NCBI RefSeq assembly: GCF_028288225.1
Contig: NZ_JAQBOC010000003.1
Coordinates: 1-64,000, forward strand
Source: Mucilaginibacter sp.
GTDB taxonomy: Bacteria; Bacteroidota; Bacteroidia; Sphingobacteriales; Sphingobacteriaceae
Direction: 5' to 3'
Length of the DNA: 64,000 nt
Shown here piece after piece: positions 1-9,607 of the stretch. The notes below the pieces were generated by a model. That model did not search any database. It saw only the letters and a list, made by a program, of their open reading frames with translations, and had not been told where the DNA came from. Each line of letters starts with the position of its first letter. The stretch's first letter is position 1. The position numbers and the translations under genes are program-made.

Positions 1-1695
1 AACTATGGTGCGGCTCTTCCTGCGCTAACAGTGAGTTATGCAGGTTTTGTGAATGGTGATGCCGCCGCCAGTTTGACCACCCAGCCAACGATCAGTACTT
101 CATGCACAGCGTCGTCGCTGGTGAACACCTACCCGATCACAGCTGCAGGTGCGGTGAATCCCAACTATACAATCAGCTACGTGGCCGGTACATTAACGGT
201 GAATAAAGTAGGACTGACCATTACGGCAGATAACAAGAGCAAGAACTATGGTGAGGTCAATCCACCGCTGATGGTAAGCTATGCAGGCTTTGTCAACGGG
301 GATAATTCATCCAGTTTAACCACACAACCTACCATTAGTACAACAGGTACATTATCCTCACCTGTGGGAAATTATCCAATTACAGCATCCGGGGCGGTGG
401 GTGCCAACTATACAATCAGCTATGTGGCGGGTACTTTAACCATCAATAAGCTTGCCGTATGTGCTGCTTACAATGGCGTGATGTTTGCCAATGCTGATGT
501 TTCATTGACCTCGACCCGCGTCAATCTGAGTATAGTAATCAATACGACAGGTGGCGCAGATGCAAGGACTGCAACAGTCACGTTTACGACTGATAATAAC
601 GCAGGGCCTTACACAACCGTTTTGGATCCGAGTTCAACCGCTACCCAGGCGATATACAGCTATAGTATGCTGGACGATATTGGCACCAGTATGTCCAAGA
701 CCACGCTTGTAACCTGGACAATAGCCGGAAACTTTATAAACTCAACTGCTTGCAGTGAGACAAACACAGAGGTTACGGTGTCGAGCAGAACATCAGACTT
801 CCTGACCGGTGGTGGATTTGTAGTGATGGGCGCTGGCGGGTATCCAAGCGCGGGCACCTACGCCGGGGCGCCAAATACCAAGACTAATTTTGGTTTTAAC
901 GCTAAATGGAACAAGTCGCTGACCAATATTCAGGGCGGAGGATTTAATGGCATAATACGTAATGGAAACTTTATATACCAAATAAGCGCGCCTAAAGTGT
1001 TAACTCTTACCGTTATACCTATGTCGTCGAATACCCCTGCTACTGCAGCGTTCACATCTGGTAACGCGTCTGTGAACATTATCAATGCTGCAACCGGGGT
1101 ACTTATAAGCACAGTCGGAAACAATAACCTTACAGTTGAAATGACCGACTCCTGTGAGCCGGGACCAGGCAGCAATAGGTCGGGCGATTTAATTGCAATA
1201 ACGTTAACGGACAGCAAGGGTAATCTGCTTTATTCCAATAATTGGAATGCGGCAACCAATAAAACGGTTAAGCAACCTCTTGGAGGAGGCAACCTGCAAG
1301 TGCATTCAGATGCAAATACACCTGCGCCAACTTGCATTTCAACTGGCCCATTAACAATGTTAGTATTATCTACTAATAACACTGATATCGATAGTTTATT
1401 CTCGCAGGACGAACCTGTGGTAAAGCAGGCTGTGTCACCTAACGGTGATGGTATCAACGACTTTCTTTTTATCAATAATATTGAAAACTATCCTGATAAC
1501 AGGGTAGTACTGATGAATAGAAACGGCGCCGAAATATTTAATGTGTCAGGTTATGACAATGTCAACAAAGTATTTGACGGACATTCAAATATCAACAAGG
1601 CAAAGCAGCAGCCAGGCACTTATTTCTATGTGCTTGAATACAAGGTGAAAGGGGTATTAAAGCGCAAAACAGGTTACTTTATTATTAAATCTTAA
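1..1695 (+). CDS. MBG-repeat surface protein with T9SS type B C-terminal domain (5' end outside window)
   Basis: The frame is already open at base 1 (Asn-Tyr-Gly), so the start lies upstream and only the last 564 codons are seen. Two MBG/YDG immunoglobulin-like repeats are visible (about bases 1-207 and 208-450); the units share YAGFVNGD, TTQPTIST and NYTISYVAGTLT. A Thr/Asn/Ser-rich stretch of about 300 residues with no domain I recognise follows. From about base 1430 the SPNGDGINDF motif and an ending in GYFIIKS mark a gliding-motility-associated C-terminal domain (CHU_C, TIGR04131), the type B signal for type IX secretion. The protein is therefore expected to be secreted or surface-anchored, probably as a large adhesin. 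The gene directly downstream is a decayed PorP/SprF-type protein, the usual partner of such adhesins. Confidence 0.85.
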   Translation, partial: NYGAALPALTVSYAGFVNGDAAASLTTQPTISTSCTASSLVNTYPITAAGAVNPNYTISYVAGTLTVNKVGLTITADNKSKNYGEVNPPLMVSYAGFVNGDNSSSLTTQPTISTTGTLSSPVGNYPITASGAVGANYTISYVAGTLTINKLAVCAAYNGVMFANADVSLTSTRVNLSIVINTTGGADARTATVTFTTDNNAGPYTTVLDPSSTATQAIYSYSMLDDIGTSMSKTTLVTWTIAGNFINSTACSETNTEVTVSSRTSDFLTGGGFVVMGAGGYPSAGTYAGAPNTKTNFGFNAKWNKSLTNIQGGGFNGIIRNGNFIYQISAPKVLTLTVIPMSSNTPATAAFTSGNASVNIINAATGVLISTVGNNNLTVEMTDSCEPGPGSNRSGDLIAITLTDSKGNLLYSNNWNAATNKTVKQPLGGGNLQVHSDANTPAPTCISTGPLTMLVLSTNNTDIDSLFSQDEPVVKQAVSPNGDGINDFLFINNIENYPDNRVVLMNRNGAEIFNVSGYDNVNKVFDGHSNINKAKQQPGTYFYVLEYKVKGVLKRKTGYFIIKS

Positions 1696-1718
1696 TGAGC
1701 TCAGTGAGGAAGTGTAAA

Positions 1719-2200
1719 ATGAATAGATTTAACTAAATTATTGCTTTGCCCTTATATTAATGGGGTTTGCAACTGGGCCCGGGGCACAGCAATAATTTAG
1801 TTAAACCCAATATATGAATAACCTGACTCCATTTAACCAGGCTTATTCTTTGCCGGATAAAAAGGGCTCGGTAAACGCCCAGGTAAGAGATCAGTTTGTG
1901 GGGATACAGGGCGCACCGAGCACATTGATACTAAATGCCAACGTGCCAGTTGAATCTTTAGGCGGTTCTGCGTGGATATTGGTCATGAATGATCAGTTCG
2001 GTGTTGAACACAATACGCAATTCAGTGCATTCTTTTCTAAGGGGATATAGCTAAGCGGCTCAGAGTACCTTGGAGTGTCTATGAGGGCCGGTTTAAAAAA
2101 CTATGTGGCCAACGTCTCCAGCCTTGACGAGTCGGATGCTCAATTCAGGTATGATGTAAGGCAAACCCGGCCCAATATTGGATTTGGGGTGTTGTACTAA
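1719..2200 (+). pseudogene. PorP/SprF-family T9SS membrane protein, decayed remnant
   Basis: An ATG at 1719 opens a signal-peptide-like stretch that shifts frame near 1760 and continues as GAQQ, FS, TQYMNNLTPFNQAYS and DQFVGIQGAP, the typical N-terminus of PorP/SprF outer-membrane proteins. In-frame stops sit at 1734 (TAA), 1793 (TAA), 1802 (TAA) and 2048 (TAG). Three of the four fall where CAA or CAG (Gln) fits the family. After 2050 the same frame resumes (LSGSEYLGVS, RAGLKNYV, TRPNIGFGVLY) and ends at 2198, so the C-terminal half of a roughly 300-residue protein is missing. Family members with this layout usually pair with a type B sorted adhesin just upstream, as here. The longest uninterrupted piece is 1814-2050. 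Confidence 0.72.
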
Positions 2201-2207
2201 AACAACA

Positions 2208-2240
2208 AAGCCTGCAAATTATTAGCAGGCTTTGCTGTTT
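2208..2240. terminator. Intrinsic terminator hairpin
   Basis: Perfect 9-bp stem AAAGCCTGC (2208-2216) / GCAGGCTTT (2225-2233) followed by a T-rich run. It lies between the decayed PorP/SprF gene and the convergent gene ending at 2253, so it can serve both strands. Confidence 0.8.
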
Positions 2241-2252
2241 TATTGTTCATTT

Positions 2253-2747
2253 TTAAACAGTTGAAAGATCCATACCGACTTGTTTTCCTTTAATTATTTC
2301 TTCATTTTGTTTCATTATCCGGTAAGCAATCGTAGCAAAAAGGCCAAAAACAACATGGGCCGGAACCAACTGCATATAAAATTTATTAAAATTGATCCAT
2401 GGTGGAAGGGGATGTATTTTAAAGGTTAGCTTCCAAACAGCAACTGCAAACGCCCCGCTAATAGCACCAAGCGCCAAACCATTTACGATGGTAGGTTTTA
2501 TCTTCCGCGCTTCCCACAATTTAACATATACAGCTGCAAATGCCAGCCCGACAGCATAATGCGCGTTCCAACCGGCTACTTGATTAAATTTTTTTGAGGT
2601 AGATGGAATAAAACGGTGAAGCATAGTAGCCAGGTGCTCCGGCTCACTGTAGTTTTCATTTTTTAACATTGAAACCAGGTAACTGAATAAGGTCATAAAG
2701 GTTGTGCCGGTAATACCCGCAATGGCGATTTTTTCTACTTTATTCAT
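2253..2747 (-). CDS. Small integral membrane protein, unknown function
   Basis: A 164-residue protein with about four hydrophobic segments (near residues 6-24, 62-80, 86-108 and 126-147) separated by short basic loops; the tail is hydrophilic. I do not recognise a named family. The start overlaps the end of the upstream FAD/Rieske oxidoreductase gene by 8 nt, so the two are almost certainly co-transcribed and probably translationally coupled. That suggests a membrane role alongside that redox enzyme, but no function can be read from the sequence. Confidence 0.75.
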   Translation of the reverse strand: MNKVEKIAIAGITGTTFMTLFSYLVSMLKNENYSEPEHLATMLHRFIPSTSKKFNQVAGWNAHYAVGLAFAAVYVKLWEARKIKPTIVNGLALGAISGAFAVAVWKLTFKIHPLPPWINFNKFYMQLVPAHVVFGLFATIAYRIMKQNEEIIKGKQVGMDLSTV

Positions 2748-4314
2748 CGGCTGACTGATCTATTTTTTGCAGATCCTTTTCTGCTGGCCCGTTCAATACT
2801 TTTCCGTCTATATCATAACGTGCGCCATGGCAGGGGCAATCCCAGCTTTTTTCTTCCTGGTTCCAGTTAACAATACATTTAGCATGGGTACAAACCGGGT
2901 TTAATGCATGGATGGTACCTTCTGCATCGCGGTACGCAGCAACTTTTTTACCTTCAAATTCAACTACTTTCCCACTATCTTTTTGGATCCGTTTTAATGA
3001 ATCTGTTTCATGTACAGAAAGCCTGTCGGCCACAAAGTGATAGGCTACATCCGCATTTTCTTTTACAAATTCAGTAAACCCGGCAATAGGTTTGATGCGG
3101 GCTGGGCTAAATACTTTTTCATATTTGCTGACTTTGCCTGTTATCAGGTCACTTATTATTTTACCTGCTATTGTACCTAACATCATCCCGTTGCCATTGT
3201 AGCCGGTGGCACAGTAAATTCCATGTGCAGTCCCAGGCATCTGTCCAATATAAGGAAACCCATCAACGGGAATATAGTATTGCGATGACCATTTGTATTT
3301 TACTGAAGATACCTGGTAATGTTTCCTAATATACATCTCCAGATCTTCGAATGCTTTTTCAGGGTCCTTATGCCCGGTTTTATGATCATTGCCACCGGCA
3401 ATTAGTAGTTTTTGTCCTTCAATTTCATGCGTTCTAAAATAATGATAAGGCTCTTGCATATCATAGATCAACGCATCAGGATATTTATCATTCTTAAGTT
3501 TAACCCCAAGCACATAACTGCGGTAAGGCGCACAGCGGAAATTAAAAGAAGTAACTCCGGGAGGTATGTGTGTGGCATAAATTACATTTCTGGCTTTAAT
3601 TTTTATACTTCCAGCCTTAGCTGTGTGCACGCCATCAGCGGTAAGCAAATCCTCAATCTTAGTATCTGTTAATATTAGGCCGCCTGCCTTCAGATAAGCA
3701 TCAGCAATCCCCTGCATATACTTTAAAGGATGAAATTGCGCCTGTCCGTCAAACTGTAAGGCTTTAACATAGCTTATAGGGGTAGGCACATCATCCGTGT
3801 ATCTTACTTTAATCCCAACTTGTTTGGCACCGTGAAAAACATCCTCCAGCTGTTTGGCCTGGTCTGTATCTTCGGCATACAAATAGCCTGTTTTGCTTTC
3901 GTAATCACAGTTTATTTTATAGGTGTTAATATTGTCATTGATGATCTGAAAGCCCTCGTTTATTGCGTCAGCAAACAATTGGGCTCCCTTTTCACCAAAA
4001 GCTTCTTCCGCTTCTTTATAAGTGGTATCAGCAAAAGTATTTATGTGTGCGCTGGTGCCTCCAGTTGTACCAAAACCGGGTGAGGCGGCATCGGCAAGCA
4101 CAATATTTTTACCTGATTTTTTCAATAATAAGGCGGCGGTAAGCCCTGTTATTCCACCTCCAATAATCAATATATCATGAATATCTGCAATGAGCGACCC
4201 TGACTTTAAAAAATCAATTTCCAAAGCTGCCTGCCACGGACTTTCGTTGTTTCCATCACGGGCAGCTTTGACAGTTCGGTGCGCTGTATTATCAATGCTT
4301 GAATTCACCTTCAT
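2740..4314 (-). CDS. FAD-dependent oxidoreductase with C-terminal Rieske [2Fe-2S] domain
   Basis: A 524-residue protein. Residues about 45-75 hold the FAD-binding Rossmann motif GGGITGLTAALLLKKSG, followed by a DAO-type (glycine oxidase-like) fold. The C-terminus is a Rieske domain with the full ligand set C475-x-H477 and C493-x2-H496 (CTH ... CPCH). The substrate is unknown; the architecture is that of cytosolic DAO/Rieske fusions often seen near stress genes in soil Bacteroidota. There is no signal peptide. It is followed by the small membrane protein (8-nt overlap) and lies divergent from the large catalase, which hints at an oxidative-stress or desiccation context. Start ATG 4314 is chosen as the first Met; the 20-nt gap to the gene upstream suggests one operon. 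Confidence 0.88.
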   Translation of the reverse strand: MKVNSSIDNTAHRTVKAARDGNNESPWQAALEIDFLKSGSLIADIHDILIIGGGITGLTAALLLKKSGKNIVLADAASPGFGTTGGTSAHINTFADTTYKEAEEAFGEKGAQLFADAINEGFQIINDNINTYKINCDYESKTGYLYAEDTDQAKQLEDVFHGAKQVGIKVRYTDDVPTPISYVKALQFDGQAQFHPLKYMQGIADAYLKAGGLILTDTKIEDLLTADGVHTAKAGSIKIKARNVIYATHIPPGVTSFNFRCAPYRSYVLGVKLKNDKYPDALIYDMQEPYHYFRTHEIEGQKLLIAGGNDHKTGHKDPEKAFEDLEMYIRKHYQVSSVKYKWSSQYYIPVDGFPYIGQMPGTAHGIYCATGYNGNGMMLGTIAGKIISDLITGKVSKYEKVFSPARIKPIAGFTEFVKENADVAYHFVADRLSVHETDSLKRIQKDSGKVVEFEGKKVAAYRDAEGTIHALNPVCTHAKCIVNWNQEEKSWDCPCHGARYDIDGKVLNGPAEKDLQKIDQSADE

Positions 4315-4334
4315 AGCTAAAAGATCTAACAGTT

Positions 4335-4652
4335 TTATGACGCTTGGGCTAATTGGTCATTATAAGCAGGTGCAACTTTCAGATTGCGGCGTATAGCCTG
4401 GTTTTCAAACTCATCGTATTTTTCTTTAAGCTTTTTAAAGATCTCGAAACTGAACGCATCATTCATTGGTAAATGGTGTCTTTCAACAGTTTTTGGATGT
4501 ACAATTAAAGCATCCGCAGATACTTTACGGTTTTTATAATTAATATGGGTTAGCCCGGTTAACGGATCTGTATCATAGATAACAAAAGTGTTTATCTGTC
4601 TTCCTTCTGCATCCGTATAAATTACGGTATCATGTTCATTGAATTTTTTCAT
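4335..4652 (-). CDS. Hypothetical protein, 105 aa
   Basis: First gene of the leftward three-gene set 4652-2253. The soluble, charged product begins MKKFNEHDTVIYTDAEGR and has no signal peptide or membrane segment; the first 50 residues look like a small beta-barrel and the end is helical (FEIFKKLKEKYDEFENQA). I do not recognise a family. It lies 20 nt before the FAD/Rieske gene and shares a 238-bp AT-rich divergent region with the catalase gene, so co-regulation with oxidative-stress genes is plausible. Confidence 0.7.
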   Translation of the reverse strand: MKKFNEHDTVIYTDAEGRQINTFVIYDTDPLTGLTHINYKNRKVSADALIVHPKTVERHHLPMNDAFSFEIFKKLKEKYDEFENQAIRRNLKVAPAYNDQLAQAS

Positions 4653-4890
4653 TTGCTAAGTGTGTGTATCTAATGAACACGGATATTAAATCAAATGTTT
4701 TATATACAAGTTAATATATTTATCTAATCTTAGAAAAATTCCTAAATAAAAGAAACATTTAGCGCTATATGCAATTGTGCTAACAATTTATTTAATTGTA
4801 ATATATAATAGTTCTTATTGGTTAAATTAATTATAAAATCTCTAAACAAATTTCACTTTTACTGCTTTTGTTTATATAAATCTAAAGAGC

Positions 4891-7068
4891 ATGAAAAGTA
4901 CCGAATCAGACCTGCCTGAAAACAACGACAAAAAAATGGAAAATCTTGCACCGCATACTGAAGATAGTACCGGGCAATTGATGACCACCAACACCGGATT
5001 ATTGTTAAATGATGATACCAGCAGCCTCAAAGCCGGCGAAAGAGGGCCATCCTTATTGGAAGATTTTTACCTTCGGGAAAAGATCACCCATTTTGACCAT
5101 GAACGGATCCCTGAACGGGTAGTACATGCGCGCGGGGTTGCCGCGCACGGCTACTTCCAGGCGTATAATAATTCATTGAATAAATACACCAAAGCAAAGT
5201 TCTTAACTGATCCTTCGCGAAAAACGCCGGTATTTCTGCGTTTCTCTACTGTTGCAGGTTTCCGCGGTTCAAGTGATCTCGCCAGGGATGTACGTGGGTT
5301 TGCTGTAAAGTTTTATACCGATGAAGGTAATTTTGATCTGGTTGGCAATAATATGCCTGTATTTTTTATCCAGGATGCTATTAAATTTCCGGACCTGATC
5401 CACGCTGTTAAACCTGAACCGCATAATGAAATTCCGCAGGCTGCGTCGGCACATGATACCTTTTGGGATTTTATATCACTAACACCCGAAGCTATGCACA
5501 TGATAATGTGGGTTATGTCTGACAGGGCCATCCCGCGTAGTTTGCGCATGATGGAAGGCTTTGGTGTGAACACCTATCGTTTTGTTAATGAAGAGGGCAA
5601 AGCAACATTTGTAAAGTTTCATTTTAAACCAACCCTGGGGGTGCATTCTGTTGCCTGGGATGAAGCGCTAAAGATCTCTGGTAAAGATCCTGATTTCCAT
5701 CGTCGTGATCTGCACGAGGCTATTGAAGCAGGCGCTTATCCCGAATGGGAATTCGGCGTGCAATTAGTGGCACAGGAAGATGAGCATAAGTTTGATTTTG
5801 ACCTGCTCGATCCCACCAAGCTGATCCCGGAAGAACTGGTGCCTGTTCAGCCAGTTGGTAAGCTGGTGCTTGATCGTAACCCTGATAACTATTTTGCCGA
5901 AACCGAACAGGTTGCATTTCACCCCGGCCATGTGGTACCGGGAATTGATTTTACAAATGACCCATTATTACAGGGGCGTCTGTTTTCTTATACCGACACT
6001 CAGCTAACCCGTCTTGGCGGTCCTAATTTCCAGGAGATCCCAATAAACCGGCCGTTGAATACCGTGCATAATAACCAGCGCGACGGGCACATGCGACAGC
6101 AAATAAATAAGGGCAAAACCAGCTACCATCCTAATACTATCGGTGGTGGCTGTCCGTTCCAGGCTATGATCAGTGATGGCGGCTTCAAACATTTTGAAGA
6201 ACGCGTTGAAGGGAATAAAATTAGAGCACGGAGTAAAAGTTTTATGGACTTTTTTAGCCAGGCCACTTTATTTTATAATAGCATGAGCGAGCCTGAACAA
6301 ACCCATTTATCAGATGCTTTGCGTTTTGAATTAGGAAAGGTGGATATACAGGATATCCGCAATCGCATGGTCGGCTTATTAACTTTTGTAGATAAAACCC
6401 TTGCCAAACGTGTTGCCGAAGGTTTAGGCATGGATGTACCGGAACCACAACAACCGGTGAACCACCAGCTGGGAGCTGATGCTGATCCAAAACATTATGA
6501 ACCCGTATTTAAAAAGCCTGCTGTAGAAAAATCTGCAGCGCTAAGCATGGCTAATACAGCTAAAAACTCTATCAAAACCCGGCAAATAGCTTTCCTTGCG
6601 GCAGATGGGGTTGATGCTGATTCCCTGGCTGCTGTTAAAGAAGCTTTGGAGGCCGAAGGCGCGGTAGTTAGGGTAGTTGCGCCCCATAATGGTTTTATTG
6701 CAGATTCTGCCGGTGCGCAAATTAAAGTTGATAAAAGCTTTTTAACTGCATCTTCAGTTTTGGTTGATGCCGTTTATATCCCGGCCGGGCAAAAAAGTGT
6801 TGCCGCACTTTTGAACGAGCCTGATGCCATCCATTTTATTAATGAGGCCTACCGCCATTGCAAAGCCATAGCTGCTGATGGAGAAGGTGCTGAATTAATT
6901 AAAGCAACTTATGTTGGCTCAAAGCTTAATGAACAAGCGGGAAGTGATGCATCAGCGGGTATTATTATTGACGATGGAGGAAATTCCAAACTGGCCGCTG
7001 ATTTTATAGATGCTATAAAACAGCACCGTTTTTGGGAACGTGAAAAGAAGGATAAGGTTCCTGCGTAA
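4891..7068 (+). CDS. katE: Large-subunit (clade 2, HPII-type) monofunctional catalase
   Basis: A 725-residue haem catalase that disproportionates hydrogen peroxide. Visible catalytic features are the distal His86 in RGVAAHGYFQ, the Asn in GNNMPVFFIQDA (N153/N154) and the proximal haem ligand Tyr367 in RLFSYTDTQ. The length and a C-terminal flavodoxin/DJ-1-like domain from about residue 560 (TRQIAFLAADGVD) place it in the large-subunit clade like E. coli HPII. Residues 1-50 are a hydrophilic arm typical of that clade. There is no signal peptide, so it is cytoplasmic. It is transcribed alone and ends at a strong terminator. The upstream 238 bp are very AT-rich; a TTTG-containing -7-like element occurs near 4870 but I could not assign a clean promoter. 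Confidence 0.96.
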   Translation: MKSTESDLPENNDKKMENLAPHTEDSTGQLMTTNTGLLLNDDTSSLKAGERGPSLLEDFYLREKITHFDHERIPERVVHARGVAAHGYFQAYNNSLNKYTKAKFLTDPSRKTPVFLRFSTVAGFRGSSDLARDVRGFAVKFYTDEGNFDLVGNNMPVFFIQDAIKFPDLIHAVKPEPHNEIPQAASAHDTFWDFISLTPEAMHMIMWVMSDRAIPRSLRMMEGFGVNTYRFVNEEGKATFVKFHFKPTLGVHSVAWDEALKISGKDPDFHRRDLHEAIEAGAYPEWEFGVQLVAQEDEHKFDFDLLDPTKLIPEELVPVQPVGKLVLDRNPDNYFAETEQVAFHPGHVVPGIDFTNDPLLQGRLFSYTDTQLTRLGGPNFQEIPINRPLNTVHNNQRDGHMRQQINKGKTSYHPNTIGGGCPFQAMISDGGFKHFEERVEGNKIRARSKSFMDFFSQATLFYNSMSEPEQTHLSDALRFELGKVDIQDIRNRMVGLLTFVDKTLAKRVAEGLGMDVPEPQQPVNHQLGADADPKHYEPVFKKPAVEKSAALSMANTAKNSIKTRQIAFLAADGVDADSLAAVKEALEAEGAVVRVVAPHNGFIADSAGAQIKVDKSFLTASSVLVDAVYIPAGQKSVAALLNEPDAIHFINEAYRHCKAIAADGEGAELIKATYVGSKLNEQAGSDASAGIIIDDGGNSKLAADFIDAIKQHRFWEREKKDKVPA

Positions 7069-7081
7069 AAATAGGCAATAA

Positions 7082-7116
7082 AAAAGCCGGCTTATCTGGA
7101 TAACAAGCCGGCTTTT
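7082..7116. terminator. Bidirectional intrinsic terminator
   Basis: A 12-bp stem AAAAGCCGGCTT / AAGCCGGCTTTT with an 11-nt loop, A-run on one side and T-run on the other. It separates the convergent catalase and TonB-dependent receptor genes. Confidence 0.88.
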
Positions 7117-7130
7117 ACTATAACATCGCC

Positions 7131-9491
7131 CTAAAAATTAGTCCTTAAGCTAACCCCATAAGTTTTTGGGTTACCAAGGTGCGATGCACCAAAGTCATAA
7201 GCATAATCAATATATTTTTTGTTAGCAAGGTTGCGGCCCCATAAAAACACATCAACCCTTTTGGTGCTAACGCCAATGCGGGCGTTAAATAAGCTGTAAG
7301 CCTTTTGCTCAATCTGGTTGGCCAGGTCAAAATATTGATTGCCAAGGTAACGCCACTCGCCACGGGCTATTAATTGAACATTTTGTGGTCCGCCAATTTC
7401 ATAAGCATATTGGAGGGCCAGCATAGAAGTTACTTCAGGCGTATATACCTGGTGGTTGCCTTTTAAGTTTACTGCATCACCATTGCTGGCTACTACCAAA
7501 TCAGTATACCGGGCATGGGTATAACCAAAACTATAATCAATATCTAACCCTTTTAACAAGGTGGCGGCAAGTTCGGCCTCAATACCTTTGCTGTTTAGTT
7601 TACCGGCGTTTTTGGTAACGGTAATAGCATCTGGTAATACCAGAGTTGGCACCTGTGCATTATTAACCAATGTGTAAAATGCCGAAATATTTAAGCGCAG
7701 CCTTTTATTCAGGAATGAATTTTTTGAGCCAATCTCGTAGTTGTCGCTGTACTCCGGTTTATAAGCATAAAGCGGCGGTTGTGAAGGATCAGAACCTAAC
7801 TGGCTGATTCCGCCCGCACGGAAGCCCCTGCTGTAGGTGGCAAACAGGTTATTATTATCTGTTAGATGATAAGCTACTGTAAGCTTTGGTGTAAATGCCC
7901 TGAAATTTGCTTTTGATGAGGTGTCAGCCTGGGTTACCATCGCATCTCCGCCATCGGGCTGAAATTCGCCTTTCACTTCTTCTTTTTTATGCTCTATATC
8001 ATAGCGTAAACCCGCTGTAATGTCCCACTGTGGATTGATAGTATAAACTACCTGCCCAAACGCTGCTGCGCCGTAATTGCGCTCAATATTGGTATTGATG
8101 CTTGTAAAATTATTTATAGGTGAGCCTACCATGGCTGCGGAGTCTCCAAAGTGCGTGCCTGTCTTTGTGGGGCTGTAACGATAAAATCCGTAGAGGCCTG
8201 CAGTCCACTTTAGAGGTGATTGTGACGATGCAGGCGAACTGAACCTGAACTCCTGGGTGCCAACTTTTACTTTGTTCCAGCTACCGCCATAATTATTGAT
8301 CAGTGATACAGCGTCGAAAGGAGAGAAGTCGCCATCAATAGGGCTTGTATAATACCTGTTGTTCTCCTGGTATGAGCTTACCGAGGTAAAGTTGAAGCTG
8401 TGGCCAGTATAGTTTGCAGATAAGGCAGCATTAAATATGTTATCAATCATTTTTGTAGTGGCATTCTGGTTAACCTTAAACGGATTGCTCAATGCCTCAG
8501 CAGGACTGCCCACTAATTGGAATGGCCCGTTATTGCGGTTAGCATAATTTTTAACGTTCAGGGTAAGTGTAAGCTTCTGACTGGCTAAAAATTTAAGGTA
8601 ATAGTTGCCTAAAAAAAAGTGCTGCTTATCAAATTTAGTATTGTTAAATTCATTAGTATAAAAACCATTAAATCCCGAATAAATGCCGGCTACGCCTAAA
8701 AATAGCTTATCTTTTATCAATGGGGCGCGTAAACCAAGGCTGTACCGTTGTTCTCCGTAATTGCCAAACTCCAGCTCAGCAAAACCACTGGTTTGGTTTG
8801 ATGGTTGTTTGGTTATTACATTAATTACACCGCCCATGGCATTTCTGCCATATAAAGTGCCTTGTGGTCCGCGTAAAACTTCTATTCGTTCCACATCAAA
8901 AAGTTGTGGGATGTAAGTATCCAGGCTAAACTGGTTTACACCATCAATATAAGTTGTCACAGCAGGATCATACGATGTAGTCACAATACCCCTGATACCT
9001 GTAACATTACGATTATCACCAGGCCCGGCCGAGTATAAATTTGGTACTATACCTGTAATGTCTTTAAGGTTTTGCAAATGGTAAACCTGCACCTGCTTTG
9101 CCGAAAGTGTTGAAATGCTGACAGGTACCTGCTGCACTTCTTCTTCCCTTTTTTGCGCAGTTACAACTACTTCATCAAGCTGGGTGCTTGCATCATTAAG
9201 CTTAATATTAAATAACATGCCTTTACCGTTCAGGGTAATAAGCTGGTTGCGTTCTGCGTAAGCTCCATTGCTGATGTGCATGGTGTAGCTTCCTTCGGGG
9301 ATATGGCTAATCCTGAATTCACCTTTGCTGTTGCTTGTCGCGTTAAAGTTTGTGTTCAGTAATGTTATGATTGCACCGCTAACCGGCTGCGATTTTTGAT
9401 TAACAATAACACCCGAAATATCAGTAAGATTTTGTGAATATGCTGAGCAGTAAATGATCAGCATTAAAAATAATGGTATTAATTTTTTCAT
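7131..9491 (-). CDS. TonB-dependent outer-membrane receptor
   Basis: Start placed at ATG 9491 (MKKLIPLFLMLIIYCSAYSQ, a clean signal peptide); the frame extends to 9527 but those 12 residues would precede the signal sequence. Mature order: carboxypeptidase-regulatory-like beta domain (about residues 22-105), plug domain (VVVTAQKREEEVQQVPVS ... RGPQGTLYGRNAMGGVINV), then a 22-strand-type barrel ending in Phe. It imports an unknown ligand across the outer membrane with TonB energy. No SusD-like lipoprotein gene is adjacent, so it is not a classical SusCD pair; the plug resembles siderophore/vitamin-type receptors. A terminator separates it from the upstream sugar-dehydrogenase gene, so it probably has its own promoter. 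Confidence 0.93.
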   Translation of the reverse strand: MKKLIPLFLMLIIYCSAYSQNLTDISGVIVNQKSQPVSGAIITLLNTNFNATSNSKGEFRISHIPEGSYTMHISNGAYAERNQLITLNGKGMLFNIKLNDASTQLDEVVVTAQKREEEVQQVPVSISTLSAKQVQVYHLQNLKDITGIVPNLYSAGPGDNRNVTGIRGIVTTSYDPAVTTYIDGVNQFSLDTYIPQLFDVERIEVLRGPQGTLYGRNAMGGVINVITKQPSNQTSGFAELEFGNYGEQRYSLGLRAPLIKDKLFLGVAGIYSGFNGFYTNEFNNTKFDKQHFFLGNYYLKFLASQKLTLTLNVKNYANRNNGPFQLVGSPAEALSNPFKVNQNATTKMIDNIFNAALSANYTGHSFNFTSVSSYQENNRYYTSPIDGDFSPFDAVSLINNYGGSWNKVKVGTQEFRFSSPASSQSPLKWTAGLYGFYRYSPTKTGTHFGDSAAMVGSPINNFTSINTNIERNYGAAAFGQVVYTINPQWDITAGLRYDIEHKKEEVKGEFQPDGGDAMVTQADTSSKANFRAFTPKLTVAYHLTDNNNLFATYSRGFRAGGISQLGSDPSQPPLYAYKPEYSDNYEIGSKNSFLNKRLRLNISAFYTLVNNAQVPTLVLPDAITVTKNAGKLNSKGIEAELAATLLKGLDIDYSFGYTHARYTDLVVASNGDAVNLKGNHQVYTPEVTSMLALQYAYEIGGPQNVQLIARGEWRYLGNQYFDLANQIEQKAYSLFNARIGVSTKRVDVFLWGRNLANKKYIDYAYDFGASHLGNPKTYGVSLRTNF

Positions 9492-9552
9492 TAAGTATAA
9501 GTACAAATGGTTCAAATGTGCCGTCAAATTTACTAACGCAATTGATTGGTAT

Positions 9553-9598
9553 AATAAACAAGCAGGATAATTATCATCAACTACCCTGCTTGTTGTTT
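9553..9598 (-). terminator. Intrinsic terminator after the ThuA/dehydrogenase gene
   Basis: Stem AACAAGCAGG (9557-9566) / CCTGCTTGTT (9585-9594) with an 18-nt loop, just past the stop at 9608 on the minus strand. Confidence 0.7.
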
Positions 9599-9607
9599 AT
9601 AAAAATA

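Noticed and set aside
1814..2050. Independent 78-aa gene
   Set aside because: It is the middle of a PorP/SprF protein whose frame carries recognisable sequence on both sides of the stops.
9491..9527. Upstream start of the TonB receptor
   Set aside because: The extra 12 residues precede a clean signal peptide starting at Met 9491.
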